A stretch of DNA of 64,000 bases, taken from Luzula sylvatica. Lineage: Eukaryota; Streptophyta; Magnoliopsida; Poales; Juncaceae. Positions within the stretch are counted from its first letter, which is position 1; each line of letters starts with the position of its first letter. Position numbers and translations under genes: made by a program. This document shows, in pieces, positions 23,210-33,990 of this stretch. The stretch spans positions 10,910,215-10,974,214 of the forward strand of contig OX326961.1 of NCBI GenBank assembly GCA_946800325.1. The letters run 5' to 3'. The notes beneath the pieces were generated by a model. That model did not search any database. It was given only the letters and a program-made list of their open reading frames with translations, and had not been told where the DNA came from.

Positions 23210-24188
23210 TGAAGGAAATACAGTTTCGGATCAACCGTAAAAGTGTACACAAGGATGAACGAATGTAAGCATACATTTGTGGTCATAACTTTCAGTAGGA
23301 AAATCCAATTTGAATGGTTTAAATTGGGTTAGATATATAATAAGATTATCTATAACCTTCATGTAGAAATATATTTCATTTGAACGAAGTATCAGTGTCG
23401 TTTCTATGAAATACCGAAATGGTGCAACAATATGATATACAGTTAGTAAAACTGTCATAACTTTTGCATACGGACTCCAATTGGGCCAGGACAAATTGTT
23501 TTGGGTAGATAATAAGATTATCTACAACTTTCGTGTATGTTGATGTTCTGTCAGAAGAATTTACCAATATCTTATAGACAGAATACTGAAAAGGTTCATG
23601 CAGTTTTCTGTGTGAAAGGTGTATATTGGATATACATGTTTTTTGGTCCATCATAATCCTATGTGATATAAATAGGATATTTCTCTCTCATATCATTCAG
23701 TCCAATCATTCTAATTAATAGAATTATCCAGAATATTGAAAGCCACCATTCATAGAGCGAAAGTGTGCGAAGAGAGATAAACCGAGAAAAAGGAGTTCTT
23801 CTCGGTATAGAGAATCAATCAATCGAGCAAGTTCGCCGGTGCTTCGTCTAGGCAGTTGCACCCGCAACCGACGTCTTCCGACTCAAGGTGGATACACGTA
23901 GAGGAGCGACAGTTGTGGCTCTGCGATTGTGATCGATCTGGAGGAGCGTTAATCGTCAACAAGCGGTGAAAGACGCGTGGTGTGGGACGCGCGGAGCGTC
24001 ACCAACGTGACGGGAGAAAGAAGAATAGCAATCAACCCTTCGAGTGCAATCAATTTTGCACCGGTATGAATCTATCCTTCTTATTGCATCGTACCCTTCG
24101 AAGTCATGGCGTGATCTCGGGGCTTTGGAAACCGGACCGGGCCTTCATATCCGCTGCGCGGGTCCGGGGTCGGGATAAATTCCCAACA
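23210..24188 (+). repeat. 3' LTR
   Basis: 979 bp, preceded by a purine-rich tract (GTGGGAGAC) at 23201-23209. The TATA box is at 23667-23674. It starts TGAAGG, ends CCCAACA and is followed by the target duplication TAGTA. Confidence 0.9.
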
Positions 24189-24193
24189 TAGTA

Positions 24194-24777
24194 AAGTTAA
24201 TTGACGTGTCAATTCAATTAAACAGTCAATTAAATCGTTGATTGAGTCAATCAATAATACCAATCGACCTATTTAATCCTCTCTTGCTGCATCATCAAGG
24301 ATGTTATTTTTGTGTTATTGTGGCTCCGTATATAATCCCCGTATAAAAATATGGCTCAATTGTTTATTTCTTATGGTATAATTTACAATTGTGTTTTGTT
24401 TTTTTTTTAAATAATATTTTTTATGGTAATGGATAACATTTTAAATATATATTTCGGTTTTATGTGTACTATTCAATGTTTTCTATTATTTGTTTTGAAA
24501 CTTTAATTTTGTTTGAATTATACCATATTATATTTTTATTTTGTGTGAATTTATAATGATGAACCAATTTCATGGACCATTATTAATTATAATGCATATA
24601 TCTATGGTTGACAAATTTCATGAACATTTATTGACTATAATGTATTTATTGACATTAATAGATTTGCAAACATATCATGATTATATAATTGAGTTTAAAC
24701 GTACCTGCACAAATTATACAAAAATGTAAAAAAAATATTATGAAGTCCCGCGAAATTGTTGCTCGGGCTATTGCTAG
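24194..24777 (+). mobile_element. Helitron-like repeat, copy 1
   Basis: It ends with a degenerate hairpin (CCCGCGAAATTGTTGCTCGGG, 24748-24768), a spacer and CTAG (24774-24777) followed by T, a Helitron 3' end. It is colinear with the repeat at 36355-36954 over most of its length (GGCTCCGTATATAATCCCCGTATAAA and TTATTTCTTATGGTATAATTTACAATTGTG). The 5' end is not defined, because homology between the two copies continues leftwards past the LTR element's insertion site (15530-15580). Confidence 0.65.
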
Positions 24778-24781
24778 TTTA

Positions 24782-25300
24782 CTAAGAAGTAAGACAACCG
24801 TATGTAATGACAAACAAATAACTAACAATATCAGTAAGAATAAAATTTGAGCTATGATATCTAGTGTAATATTTGACACTATCGGTTTCGGTAATGAATT
24901 GGAACCCTCCTTCCAAAACTTTCCCAAGTCCTTGTATAGTGAATACGCGAAGCATACATTTTGTTTTCCAAAGATTCCAATTATTATCATCATATTGATC
25001 GGGATAGGTGATTAATATCCCAATAGAGAAAAGCAACAATTTATTGAGGTCATATGGATCTTTAATACAAAATTGTGATCTTCTGTGTACTCACTATGAT
25101 ATCAATTGTTGGTCCAAAATGGTTTAGAGATGAGGTGAATAGGTATTTTTTTTTGGCATAAATTAACAAATGAAAAATCCTAGCACAACTATACGGTTGG
25201 TCTTTTCTAGGTGCGGAAGCGTAATTAATTAAGACGTAATCAACTAAGTAAAACAAATAAATAAATAAATAAATATAATTGATTCATGCTGATACATAAA
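24782..25300 (-). pseudogene. Copia gag and LTR-end fragment
   Basis: On the minus strand an LTR end (...TTGGACCAACA, ending at 25107) is followed by a degenerate primer-binding site (TTGATATCATAGTG) and a Gag-like segment, NNWNLWKTKCMLRVFTIQGLGKVLEGGF (plus coordinates about 24900-25000), like the NYDNW...VWEIVE region of copia Gag. The fragment stops at the Helitron 3' end at 24777, which probably inserted into gag. Stops and frame changes show it is dead. Confidence 0.6.
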
Positions 25301-25656
25301 CTATAGACATATAAACTATGCTGCACAAATACGGATACTGTATCGTGTCCGATACTGATGCGACGATATGACAATTATCGAAAAAATATATAATATGTTT
25401 ATTAATTATAATTTATATATTCTATTTTTGATTTTTTACATATTATTCTTTTACATAAAATATACTAAAAGTTTGGTATTACAGAAATAACTTTGTATTA
25501 AGTAAATCTTTATTATATTAGTTATTAACTCATATGTATTACCCATTTTTTTCGGTTCCAAATATATATTTTTTGTTTTTCAGTACTTTTATTGTTACGC
25601 TAGAGATATCTCTGCAACTATTATAAAATAAATATTCGAATAAGCCATGCAAAATA
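25301..25656. other. AT-rich spacer with GATAC repeats
   Basis: No gene. ACGGATACTGTATCGTGTCCGATACTG at 25330-25358 belongs to the same dispersed GATACG repeat as the MITE at 10717-11277. Confidence 0.5.
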
Positions 25657-25719
25657 TTTTGGTATATCGGTATTCAAATATGGATTCAAATAGAGATTTC
25701 TAATAAACAAAACTCTCTT

Positions 25720-26705
25720 TTATAATTCTAATAGGTTCTTATGGTGAGGTAAGTATGGTGCAGTTAAGAATCTTTTAATCTCTTGCTCTTCACAAAAGCT
25801 CGTAAACGCGGTTGACGTGTACTCACTGCCTCTATCTGACATCAAAGCTTTGATATATCGCACGGTCATCTTCTCGACAAGCACCTTGAACTTTTTGAAC
25901 ACTTCAAATGCCTCAGATTTTTCCTTCAAAAATAAATCCAGGTCCTCCTTGTGTAATCATCAACGAATGTAATAAAATACTTTTTCTCACTGAAAGATTT
26001 CGGTGTGATCGGACCACAAATGTCGGTGTGCACCAGCTCGAGAGGGCTTGCTGCTTCATATTTCGCCTTCTTCTGAAATGGGACTCTTACATGTTTACCG
26101 AGTACGCAACCTTCGCAAAATCTGCTCGTGTAGTCCATATATGGCAAACCATGCACCATGTCCTTCTTTGCCAACTCTCGCAAGCCTCTATAGTGCAAAT
26201 GTCCAAACCGCAAATACCAAGCTTTGTCCTCCATGTCGACTCGTAAGCACATTCTCTGCACACTTCTCAGGTTGAGTTTGAACATTCGATTCTTCGTCAT
26301 CTCAACACGCGCAATTAATCGACCTTCGTTGTTCTTCAGCTGCATCATTCGATCTTTCATGAAGACCGAGTATCCTCTCTCCAACAGCTGCCCCATGATG
26401 ATTATGTTGCTCTTCATCTCGGGCACATAATAGACATTTTCGATATGTCCTTCTTTGCCATCCTTCTGATAGAACCTAATTTTACCTCTGCCCTTCACTT
26501 GGACCTTTGACACATCTCCAAATGACACGTGCCCATCGTCTATCTCCTTCATCTCTACCAAAAGTTGTTTGTGCCCGCACATGTGGTTGCTTGTGCCGGT
26601 GTCGAGGTACCATATCGTATTGCTCTCCGATGTGGTGTCTTTGTGAGCCATCATGAGGACACCATCGTTCGCCTCCTTCTCTACTAGGTTGGCATTCTTC
26701 TTCAC
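25720..26705 (-). pseudogene. Copia protease, GAG-pre-integrase and integrase
   Basis: The minus-strand frame 26705-25926 (259 codons) is open. It shows WYLDTGTSNHMCG (the aspartic protease active site, usually D-S/T-G in copia), then AWYLRFGHLHYRGL...CEGCVLGKH (GAG-pre-integrase, with the HHCC zinc-binding residues of integrase), then HTDICGP and FITFVDDYTRRTWIYF (integrase core). A one-base shift continues in 25929-25720 with SDRGSEYTS and LTAPY. The sequence breaks at the conserved P-Q-Q-N-G region. The catalytic D and D are visible; the terminal E is lost. Confidence 0.85.
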
Positions 26706-27511
26706 CTTTTTCTCGGACCAGCACTCCTTCGCATAGTGTCCTGGCTTGCTGCAGTTGTAACACTCGACACTTGCTCGACTCGACCAACTTCCTCGTCCAT
26801 GACCACGTCCTCGGCCGCGTCAATTTTGTTGATTCGGTTGCTTATTTTCGCCTCTGCCTCGACCACCAAATCGACCTCCTCGGCCGCGTCCTCTTCATAG
26901 ATTGTTTTCAGCGTACATCACCTTGCCTTCATCTATGGTCGCCTTGACTTGCAGAGCCTCTTGGTGTGACTCGTTCTCCTTCTTTTTCTTTCGCTGCTCG
27001 TTTGCCTCGAGTGAACCTGCGAGTTCATCAACGATCATTTGATCTAAATCTTTCGACTCTTCAATAGCACACACCACATTTTCGAACTTCTCGGTTAGAT
27101 GTAATCGGACACTCCCTCCGATTCTTTCATCTTCATGGACTCCAATTCGCCTCGCAAAGTCTGAAGCCTCACTTGCTTCACTCGGTCGGCACCCTTGAAC
27201 ACTTTCTCCAAAGTGTCCCATGCTTCCTTAGAGGTTTTCGCGCCGGCAATCTTCTAAAAACCCGACTCGTATATAGCTTGGTACAGCAGGTACAAGACGG
27301 TCTTATCCTTCACTCTTTTCTCTTTCATTGTTTTCAACTGGTTTACCTTCTGCTCCGTTTCGGCAGGGGGTTCCGTGTAGCCAGCTTCAACTATCTCCCA
27401 AACATCTTGTGCACCGACTGACGCCCGCATCTGGATACTCCATACTTCGTAATTCGTCTTCGTCAATCGTGGCAGCGGTATATGGCCAAAATCACTCCCA
27501 GAACTCGACAT
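26706..27511 (-). pseudogene. Copia gag with zinc knuckle, few stops
   Basis: The ATG at 27511-27509 opens MSSSGSDFGHIPLPRLTKTNYEVW, and the segment QDVWEIVEAGYTEPP follows, the hallmark of copia Gag. The reading continues through KEAWDTLEKVFKG and an RGRG-rich linker to the zinc knuckle CYNCSKPGHYAKEC (CX2CX4HX4C) near 26720-26765. I count four in-frame stops or breaks (after ESGF, SDYI, AENNL and PNQQN). The start codon lies one base after the primer-binding site, so there is almost no leader. Confidence 0.85.
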
Positions 27512-27512
27512 C

Positions 27513-27524
27513 GCTCTGATGCCA
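27513..27524 (-). promoter_or_regulatory. Primer-binding site (tRNA-Met type)
   Basis: The minus strand reads TGGCATCAGAGC, one change from the usual TGGTATCAGAGC. It follows the 5' LTR end (CCAACA, 27528) by three bases and abuts the gag start. Confidence 0.8.
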
Positions 27525-27527
27525 ATT

Positions 27528-29281
27528 TGTTGGTATATCGGTATTCAAATATGAATTCAAATAGAGATTTTTAATAAACAAAACTCTCTCTTATAATTCT
27601 AATAGACTTTTACAAGTCTTTCTCTTTCTTTTCTAATTGATATTTTATGATATACTAGGAGAATACTCGCGCTATGCGGCGAGCATGTAAATTATGTTTT
27701 TCATTGTAATACAATTATATATTTGTATGATAAATATTAATAATATCATCTTAAAATAAAGTTATTGAATTCATTCATCTATGATTGCTCATATGTTTTA
27801 AAATAATTTTACATTATAATAACAAAATATCTCATTTTTTTAATCAAATAATAATACTTATATTAGTGTCATTATATAAAAATATATAAGAATAAGATAT
27901 AATACAATTTTATGAAAACGTAACAACAAATATTATATCATTCTTCACAATATTGCATACAATATCAAATATTAAAATAATGAATCATACAACACATGTA
28001 GTAACACGTTATTAATTATATAGTTGCAATAATTTTTATTGATTCAAAATGCAATGGAAAATATAAAATAATATAAAACTTAAGAGAGGAAGTAATTTAA
28101 TAAATAATATCAAAATTTAATTTATAATAAACATATACAAATTATTTTATATCATATGATTTCTTTTTATTTTACATTTTTTAAAATAACAATACAATTT
28201 GATAGGTATTTATAAGTTTAAAAAGTTATTTAGATGGATAAACTTTTTTTTAATTCTATTATTTTTTGAAAAAGTTGTGTTTGCTTAAAAACACAAATAT
28301 AATCTACTTAGTATTATATGAGATTCTTATTGTTATAATTTTTTGAAAAAATAAATAATAATACTTAAAAATTCTATTATGCAAATAAAATTCTTAAAAA
28401 TATATTATGCAAATATGTATTTTTTTTGCATTGTATTTTCTTACATAATATCTTTACGAATTGATATTATGAAAAACGGTATGTATTAAATATGTTAATA
28501 TGGATGTCAAAATAAAGAGAAAAATAAAATGAATATATTTGATGGGTTTGTAAAAATTAATTTCCAAAATAATACTAATATATGTTGTATTTTTTATAAT
28601 ATTACATATTAAATTATTAGTATTTCATATAAACTTTTCATATTCCATTGCATTCACATTTGATCATGTAATCTTATGTGAAATGTTAATAATTGATTAG
28701 GTTTGGTATAATATGATTCTAACCAATAATAATATGCCACATCATTAACTTATGATGATGTGAGTTTTTAAGAATGCTTAAAACATGGTGTAAAATAATA
28801 ACACATAAATGACTACACAAAATATGAACTTTAAAAAATCTAACAAAAAATTAATGATTGAGATTAAACCACATCACTACATCTAATGGTTCAAATTAAT
28901 ACTTAAAAATAATAATACAAAATGCATGTCTTAAATGATCAAATATAATATCAATGCATATGATGTAGCCACATCACACAATTTAATGGTTAATAATCAA
29001 GATAAGCATGATGATGTGGGTTCATGAGTAGGCTCAAAGATAGGTGCAAAATAAGGGGTGGGTAAATTTTCCTCAACATCTAAGAGCTTATTTATATGCT
29101 CACTAATACTTGCATTACAAGACATTACAAAACTTGCCCTAAACTTATTTCCTAAATTATTTTCCTATAATAAAACCTGCCATATAATAATTTCCTAAAT
29201 TACTTTCGTTAAAATAATTTTTTCCTAAAATTATTTGGGCTAATTAAACTTGATAATTATTAATCGGGCTTGGACTTATCA
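27528..29281 (-). repeat. 5' LTR of the copia element, split by a Helitron
   Basis: The R-U5 end lies at 27528-27654. Upstream U3 resumes right of the Helitron, at about 29045-29281. The minus strand there shows GAGCATATAAATAAGCTC, a TATA box, near 29090, fitting an LTR promoter. The start at 29281 (TGATAAGTCC) is my best guess. Confidence 0.55.
27655..29042 (-). mobile_element. Helitron nested in the LTR
   Basis: The minus-strand 3' end is a hairpin (CTCGCCGCATAGCGCGAG, 27666-27683), then TATTCTC and CTAG (27658-27655) followed by T. The interior is AT-rich with no ORF. The 5' end is approximate: on the minus strand TTATTTTGCACC and CCCACATCATCATGC occur near 29000-29055, and a related copy (TTATTTTACACC, CTCACATCATCATAA) lies near 28755-28800, suggesting another doubled 5' region. 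Confidence 0.6.
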
Positions 29282-29989
29282 ATAAATTATCTGATACATA
29301 TAGGATGCAATCTTGTGATGTTGATTCTTTTTTCAGATATTTTGTAACATACCTGGATATTGTATATTGTGTATAAGAAATATTATTACAACTGTAGCAA
29401 TAAGCTTTGGCAATATTGCACTATATTTACCATCAAAATTTGGCATAATCCTCTGAAATCTAAATTTAGAAAAACTTCCCGACTTATTTTTAGCATACAT
29501 TTTCTGGACGAAAATGACAAGATATTACAACAATTTTCTGTAAATAACCTCTGGCCATTGTTCGGAAACTCCCATAAGTACGCCTCCATACCCACACAAT
29601 CATATTTATCAGTAATACACGAGCATAAAAGCCGATAGAACATATCAAATCATCGATCATGGCCGTTGACAAGAAAAACCAACAATCATTTCAACCACAA
29701 GGGGCGGTGCTACATGGCCGTCGTGGTGCCCCGAAGGCAAAGGACCAATTGGATATTTTACGCAGCTTGGAGTCCTCGTTGTTTTCTATTTCACTGGATT
29801 TTTTATGCTTCGACCATTGTCCAAGTCGAAACAGAAGATGGATCCTAGTGGAGGCGCAAGGGACGTCTAAAGATCATTTGGACTAGTTCGATCAATTTAT
29901 TTTCTTATTACCTGTCTGTTTCTTTGTGAAATAATAAACGAGGGCTGACTATATCACATATCATGATTTTTTATGAATCATATGTAAAT
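29282..29989. other. Possible gene-derived fragment
   Basis: GC content rises at 29640-29890, where two overlapping short ORFs on the plus strand start at 29659 and 29666. A third frame reads GYFTQLGVLVVFYFTGFFML followed by basic residues, resembling a membrane-anchored tail. I do not recognise the protein. It may be a captured exon or a degraded gene end. Confidence 0.3.
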
Positions 29990-30540
29990 TGTTTTGTGAT
30001 AATGAATGGGTCCCTTATGAAATTAGTTGTTATATTTTGTGTTTTCAGAAATCAGTATTGTCATATTTTTCTATAAAATAAAAAAAATGATGTATAAAAC
30101 GAGCACAATATTAAATTTTACATGTTTTTTTCTGAAACAAACTATGTAATAGATGACTAATAAGTAATACGTGAAAGTTTCTATATTTTTTTTTAATTTT
30201 TTTGCAAAGATAGAAAAGTGAAGTTTAAACCTTCAAAAAAATCATGCATCATATTTTTTCTAGAAAATATCAAAATTGATGTCTAAAACAAGAACAATGA
30301 TTAATTATCATGTTTTTTTTCTCAAAAAATTTCGTAACTGAAAACTAACACATTCAAATTTCTATTTTTTTTCTAAAAAATTGCACAAATGAAAATAATG
30401 AAATCTTAGCACTTGCAAAAAAAATCATCTCCTGTTTCGACAAATGAAGTCTTAAGAAAATTTTAAGTTTTTCTTCAAAATTATTGCAAAAATGCAAAAA
30501 AAAGGTTAAGTCTTAACATATTCGAAAAAATCAATTATCA
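29990..30540. repeat. ~176-bp tandem repeat, left part
   Basis: At least two to three degenerate monomers sharing AAAATTGATGTCTAAAA, CATGTTTTT, AACTGAAGACTAACA and CAAATTTCTATTTTTT. The array stops at the Helitron boundary (30540) and resumes at 33150. Confidence 0.75.
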
Positions 30541-33149
30541 TATTATTAATAGTACTAATTATTAATAGTACTAATCTGTCTAATTGGGCCGAGCTCTCCT
30601 GCTTCCACGTCATCCTTTCATTATGGGTCGTTCGATCAAGATCGGACGGCCAAAAATTGAATGGACGCGACGTATATGGTCCACACAATGTTATTATGTT
30701 ATGGTTCATATGAACCGTGTCTACCCAGACATGTAACAGGCTCAAGCACTTACACCCTCTTCCCCTCTCTCTCTCTTCATTTTCACGACAAGGAAGAAAA
30801 GAAAAAAAAGTAGAGAGAGCCGACAGGAACCCTAGAGGTGAAATTATAAATATTATTAATAGTACTAATCTGTCTAATTGGGCCGAGCTCTCCTGCTTCC
30901 ACGTCATCCTTTCATTATGGGTCGTTCGATCAAGATCGGACGGCCAAAAATTGAATGGACGCGACGTATATGGTCCACACAATGTTATTATGTTATGGTT
31001 CATATGAACCGTGTCTACCCAGACATGTAACAGGCTCAAGCACTTACACCCTCTTCCCCTCTCTCTCTCTTCATTTTCACGACAAGAAAGAAAAGAAAAA
31101 AAGCAGAGAGAGCCGACAGGAACCCTAGAGGTGAAAATGAAGGCGAAACGGACGCGAGCAACGACGTGGGTGGAGGACGACGATCTCCATGGCAGGAGCG
31201 TGCCTCACTCTGCCTCTCTCTTTCGCGATTAATTTAGCCGTTCGAAACCTAACCCTAGACGAAGTGATGGGGACGAAATAACTGTGAAATCAGCACGAAA
31301 TGCCAGCCAAACTGCCGAAGGTTGCAGGCACAACAAAACGAAAAAACAATTCTGAAAACCCTAGACTGAAGAAGCGCGAACAATAATGGAGGGCTGAGAA
31401 GCGACAACGATGGACAAGATTGAAAGGTTGAGAGGCAGTGGGCCAGATCAAATCGACCTTGATTTCTTAAACTGGTAATTAGTTTTTTTTTTCAATTTCG
31501 ACTGACCAGATTTTTTGCTGGTTTTGAGTCAATATATTCATGGAAGTGTGTAAATGAATTAATACCCTCACTTTATTCCCCATTTCTTTTAAACTGGATT
31601 ATTTGTTTTGGGTTCTCTTCTTTATTTAATCAATCAAAATCGATGTTAAATAGCGATTGTGTAGCTCGAAGTAACCGCCATCTGCGGAAGATGTGATTGA
31701 TGAAATAGTGGCGAAATATGTGATTGATGAAATAGTGGCGAAATATGTGAGAGAACAAAAGCGAAAGATTTCGTATAGTATTTCCTTTTATTAATTTCAT
31801 TTTGTTTGATTCATTCAGTCAAAATCGTTCAGTTTTAGTTCGGAAGATTTCTGAAGGAAGCGGAAGCGGCGAGAAGCCTTCGACAGTGCACGGTTTGTAG
31901 GAAAAGATTCATCTCTTATTTCATCTTCTTTCCCTTTGGTTGGTGATGATTGCACATATCAGGTCCTTATTTTAATCATCTGATGTCATTAATTCATCTA
32001 AAACTATTTTCATCTTAATTCGAAAACTCAAAATCTTTTTAACCATCTCAAAAAAGTTTGTGAAATTTAGGATGTACCAAGGGCACACAGCGAAGCCGCA
32101 GCAGAAAATGCGTACCCAAATTTAGGGTGTACCGCAAGATTAACAAACTCAGTTAATAAAGGATTTCGAGCGGAAAGGGACCAAATAAACGAGTCAGTTT
32201 AAAGATTTGTAATTTTGTAGTTTAAATATTATATTTCGAAATTCGAAATTTTGAGTTAGTTTTGTTTTTTATGAAATAGGTTACGCGGATAAAACTGGTA
32301 AATTTTGGGGCCTCGAGAGTCCGAGACATTCGACTTGATTGAACCTCAGGTACCAAATAAAGTTAAATTCTGAAAATTTTGCAAAAATAACCCTCTAAAA
32401 TTTATTCACGTAGTTCTTTGTAATTTTCCTATTTCCAGGGACCAAATCCAAATTCAAAGAGTGAACTATTCAGGCCATCTTCAATCGAACAGCGTAATGA
32501 CACGGGATTTTGTTGACGCGACGATGTGAAAGAGACAAACCGGACTCAAATGCCCGACTGTCACCATCAAGTGGACTCCAAGAGGGAACGATCATCAATA
32601 TCCGCGTCCACAGAAAGATGATGGCCGACGCAACTATGGCGAACATCGAGATCCGCACGAATGGACGGGAAAAGGACCAAAGGAGTCTCATCATGAGATG
32701 AGTATTCCACATTAGAGGATGCAAGGTGGGCCTGCGTGATTTTAACCTCTACCGATGTAGCCTTATGTTAATGAAGACAGTGATGAAGAAATGAAGATCG
32801 ATGAGAACGACTTTGAATATGATATATATATCAAGTATCATGGTTTTCGATTATTTACTAAATGATATGTCAAGTACCATATTTGCAATGAGTATTATGA
32901 TTATTCCTTAACATGCCATTTTTGCACAGATTATATGAATTTACATAATTATATATTTTGTAAAATACTTATAATTCCATTTAGCAAGTTAAAAAAACAC
33001 TCGTGCATATGCTCGAGGATTTAGAAAACAAATACTTGATAAAACACAAATAGAATAAACTACAACATGCATCCAATACAACTACAACGACACTAATTTG
33101 TCAAAAAATAAGGTATTATGCCCGCGCAATTGCGCGGTAGATTGGCTAG
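30541..33149 (+). mobile_element. 2.6 kb Helitron inserted in the tandem repeat
   Basis: The 3' end is a hairpin (CCCGCGCAATTGCGCGG, 33121-33137), then TAGATTGG and CTAG (33146-33149) followed by T. The 5' boundary at 30540/30541 comes from the interrupted tandem repeat: A is immediately left and the repeat resumes at 33150. The start TATTATTAATAGTACTAAT matches the start of the Helitron at 56320 but lacks the usual TC. The 5' 300 bp are duplicated. The interior (31140-33120) is less AT-rich, carries several CCCTAGA-type tracts and has no recognised gene. No RepHel is present. Confidence 0.75.
30558..31145. repeat. 294-bp tandem duplication of a Helitron 5' end
   Basis: Copy 1 is 30558-30851 and copy 2 is 30852-31145. 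They are nearly identical, with a few differences in the A/G-rich stretch near 30795 and 31090. Each copy carries GGGCCGAGCTCTCCTGC, GATCAAGATCGGACGG and CTCTCTCTCTTCATTTTCACGAC. The 177-codon ORF on the minus strand here (30506-31039) is a repeat translation: the same peptide appears twice in it. Confidence 0.9.
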
Positions 33150-33990
33150 TTTTTCCTGAAATATCAAAATTGATGTATAAAATAAGAACAATACTCAATT
33201 TTCTTGTTTTTCTCAAAAAAATTCTTAATTGAGAGAATTAAGACTAAAAAATGTAAATTTTCAATTTTTTCAAAAATTTCGCAAAAATGCAAAAAGTGAA
33301 GTCTAGCACCTCAAAAAAAATTAATTATCATATTTTTCTATAAAATTCCAAAATTAATGTTTAAAATGAGTAAAATACTTAGTCTTCATGTTTTTCACAA
33401 AGAAGTCTGTAACAGAAGACTAACACAATAAAATTTTTATCTTTTTCTTCAAAATATTGAGAAAATGCATAATGTGAAGTCTAAACCTTAAAAAGATAGA
33501 GCTAGGATATTTTTGAATTTTTTTTCCAAAATTGATGTATAGAAGGAGAGAATACTCAATTTTCAATCCAAAAAACATCATAATTGAAAACTAACACTTG
33601 CAAATTTCATTTTTATTATAAATTTTGCAAAAAATACAAAAAGTGAAGAGTAGTAAAACATGCAAAAAGCTAAATTATTATATTTTTCTAAAAAATAAAA
33701 AAATTGATGTCTAAAATGAGGAAAATACTAAGTTTTCATGTTTCATAAACAAATTTGTAATTTAATTAAACACGAGCAAATTTCTATTTTTTTTCAAAAT
33801 TATTGCAAAAATGCAAAATTTGAAATCTAACACCTTCGAAAAAATCATTTATCATATTTTTCTAGAGAATGGCAAGATTCATGTCTAAAACAATCCCAGT
33901 ACTTAATTTTCATGTTTCTTTTTCTAAAAAATTCCGCAACTGAAGACTATTATATGCAAATTTCTATTTTTTTTTTACAAAATAATGCAA
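33150..33990. repeat. ~176-bp tandem repeat, right part
   Basis: Five degenerate monomers, recognised by AAAATTGATGT-like starts at about 33163, 33345, 33522, 33696 and 33872, a spacing of 174-182 bp. The length is in the range of plant satellite monomers, but divergence is high and the array is short. Confidence 0.75.

Larger units (their letters stand above)
15581..24188 (+). mobile_element. Complete but decayed Ty1/copia-type element
   Basis: An 8608-bp LTR retrotransposon with LTRs 15581-16560 and 23210-24188 that begin TGAAGG and end CCAACA. The target duplication TAGTA is perfect (15576-15580 and 24189-24193). The order primer-binding site, gag, protease region, GAG-pre-integrase, integrase, reverse transcriptase, RNase H can be traced through scattered motifs and is the Ty1/copia order. 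All coding parts carry stops, frameshifts and deletions, so the copy cannot be autonomous. A palindrome array sits in the leader. By hand count the LTRs differ at about 45 of 980 positions. Confidence 0.9.
25657..29281 (-). mobile_element. Truncated Ty1/copia element (minus strand)
   Basis: On the minus strand: 5' LTR (about 29281 to 27528, split by a Helitron), primer-binding site, gag, protease and integrase, then an abrupt break near 25733. After the break only the last 77 bp of the 3' LTR remain (25657-25733), matching 27528-27604. Reverse transcriptase, RNase H and most of the 3' LTR are deleted. The proposed LTR start (TGATAAGTCC at 29281) is tentative, and I found no target duplication. 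Confidence 0.75.

Noticed and set aside
29659..29886. Possible small membrane-protein gene
   Set aside because: Three competing frames are short and none matches a family I know; reported only as a possible fragment.
30506..31039. 177-codon minus-strand ORF
   Set aside because: It is a translation of the 294-bp tandem duplication at a Helitron 5' end; the same peptide occurs twice and has no known domain.
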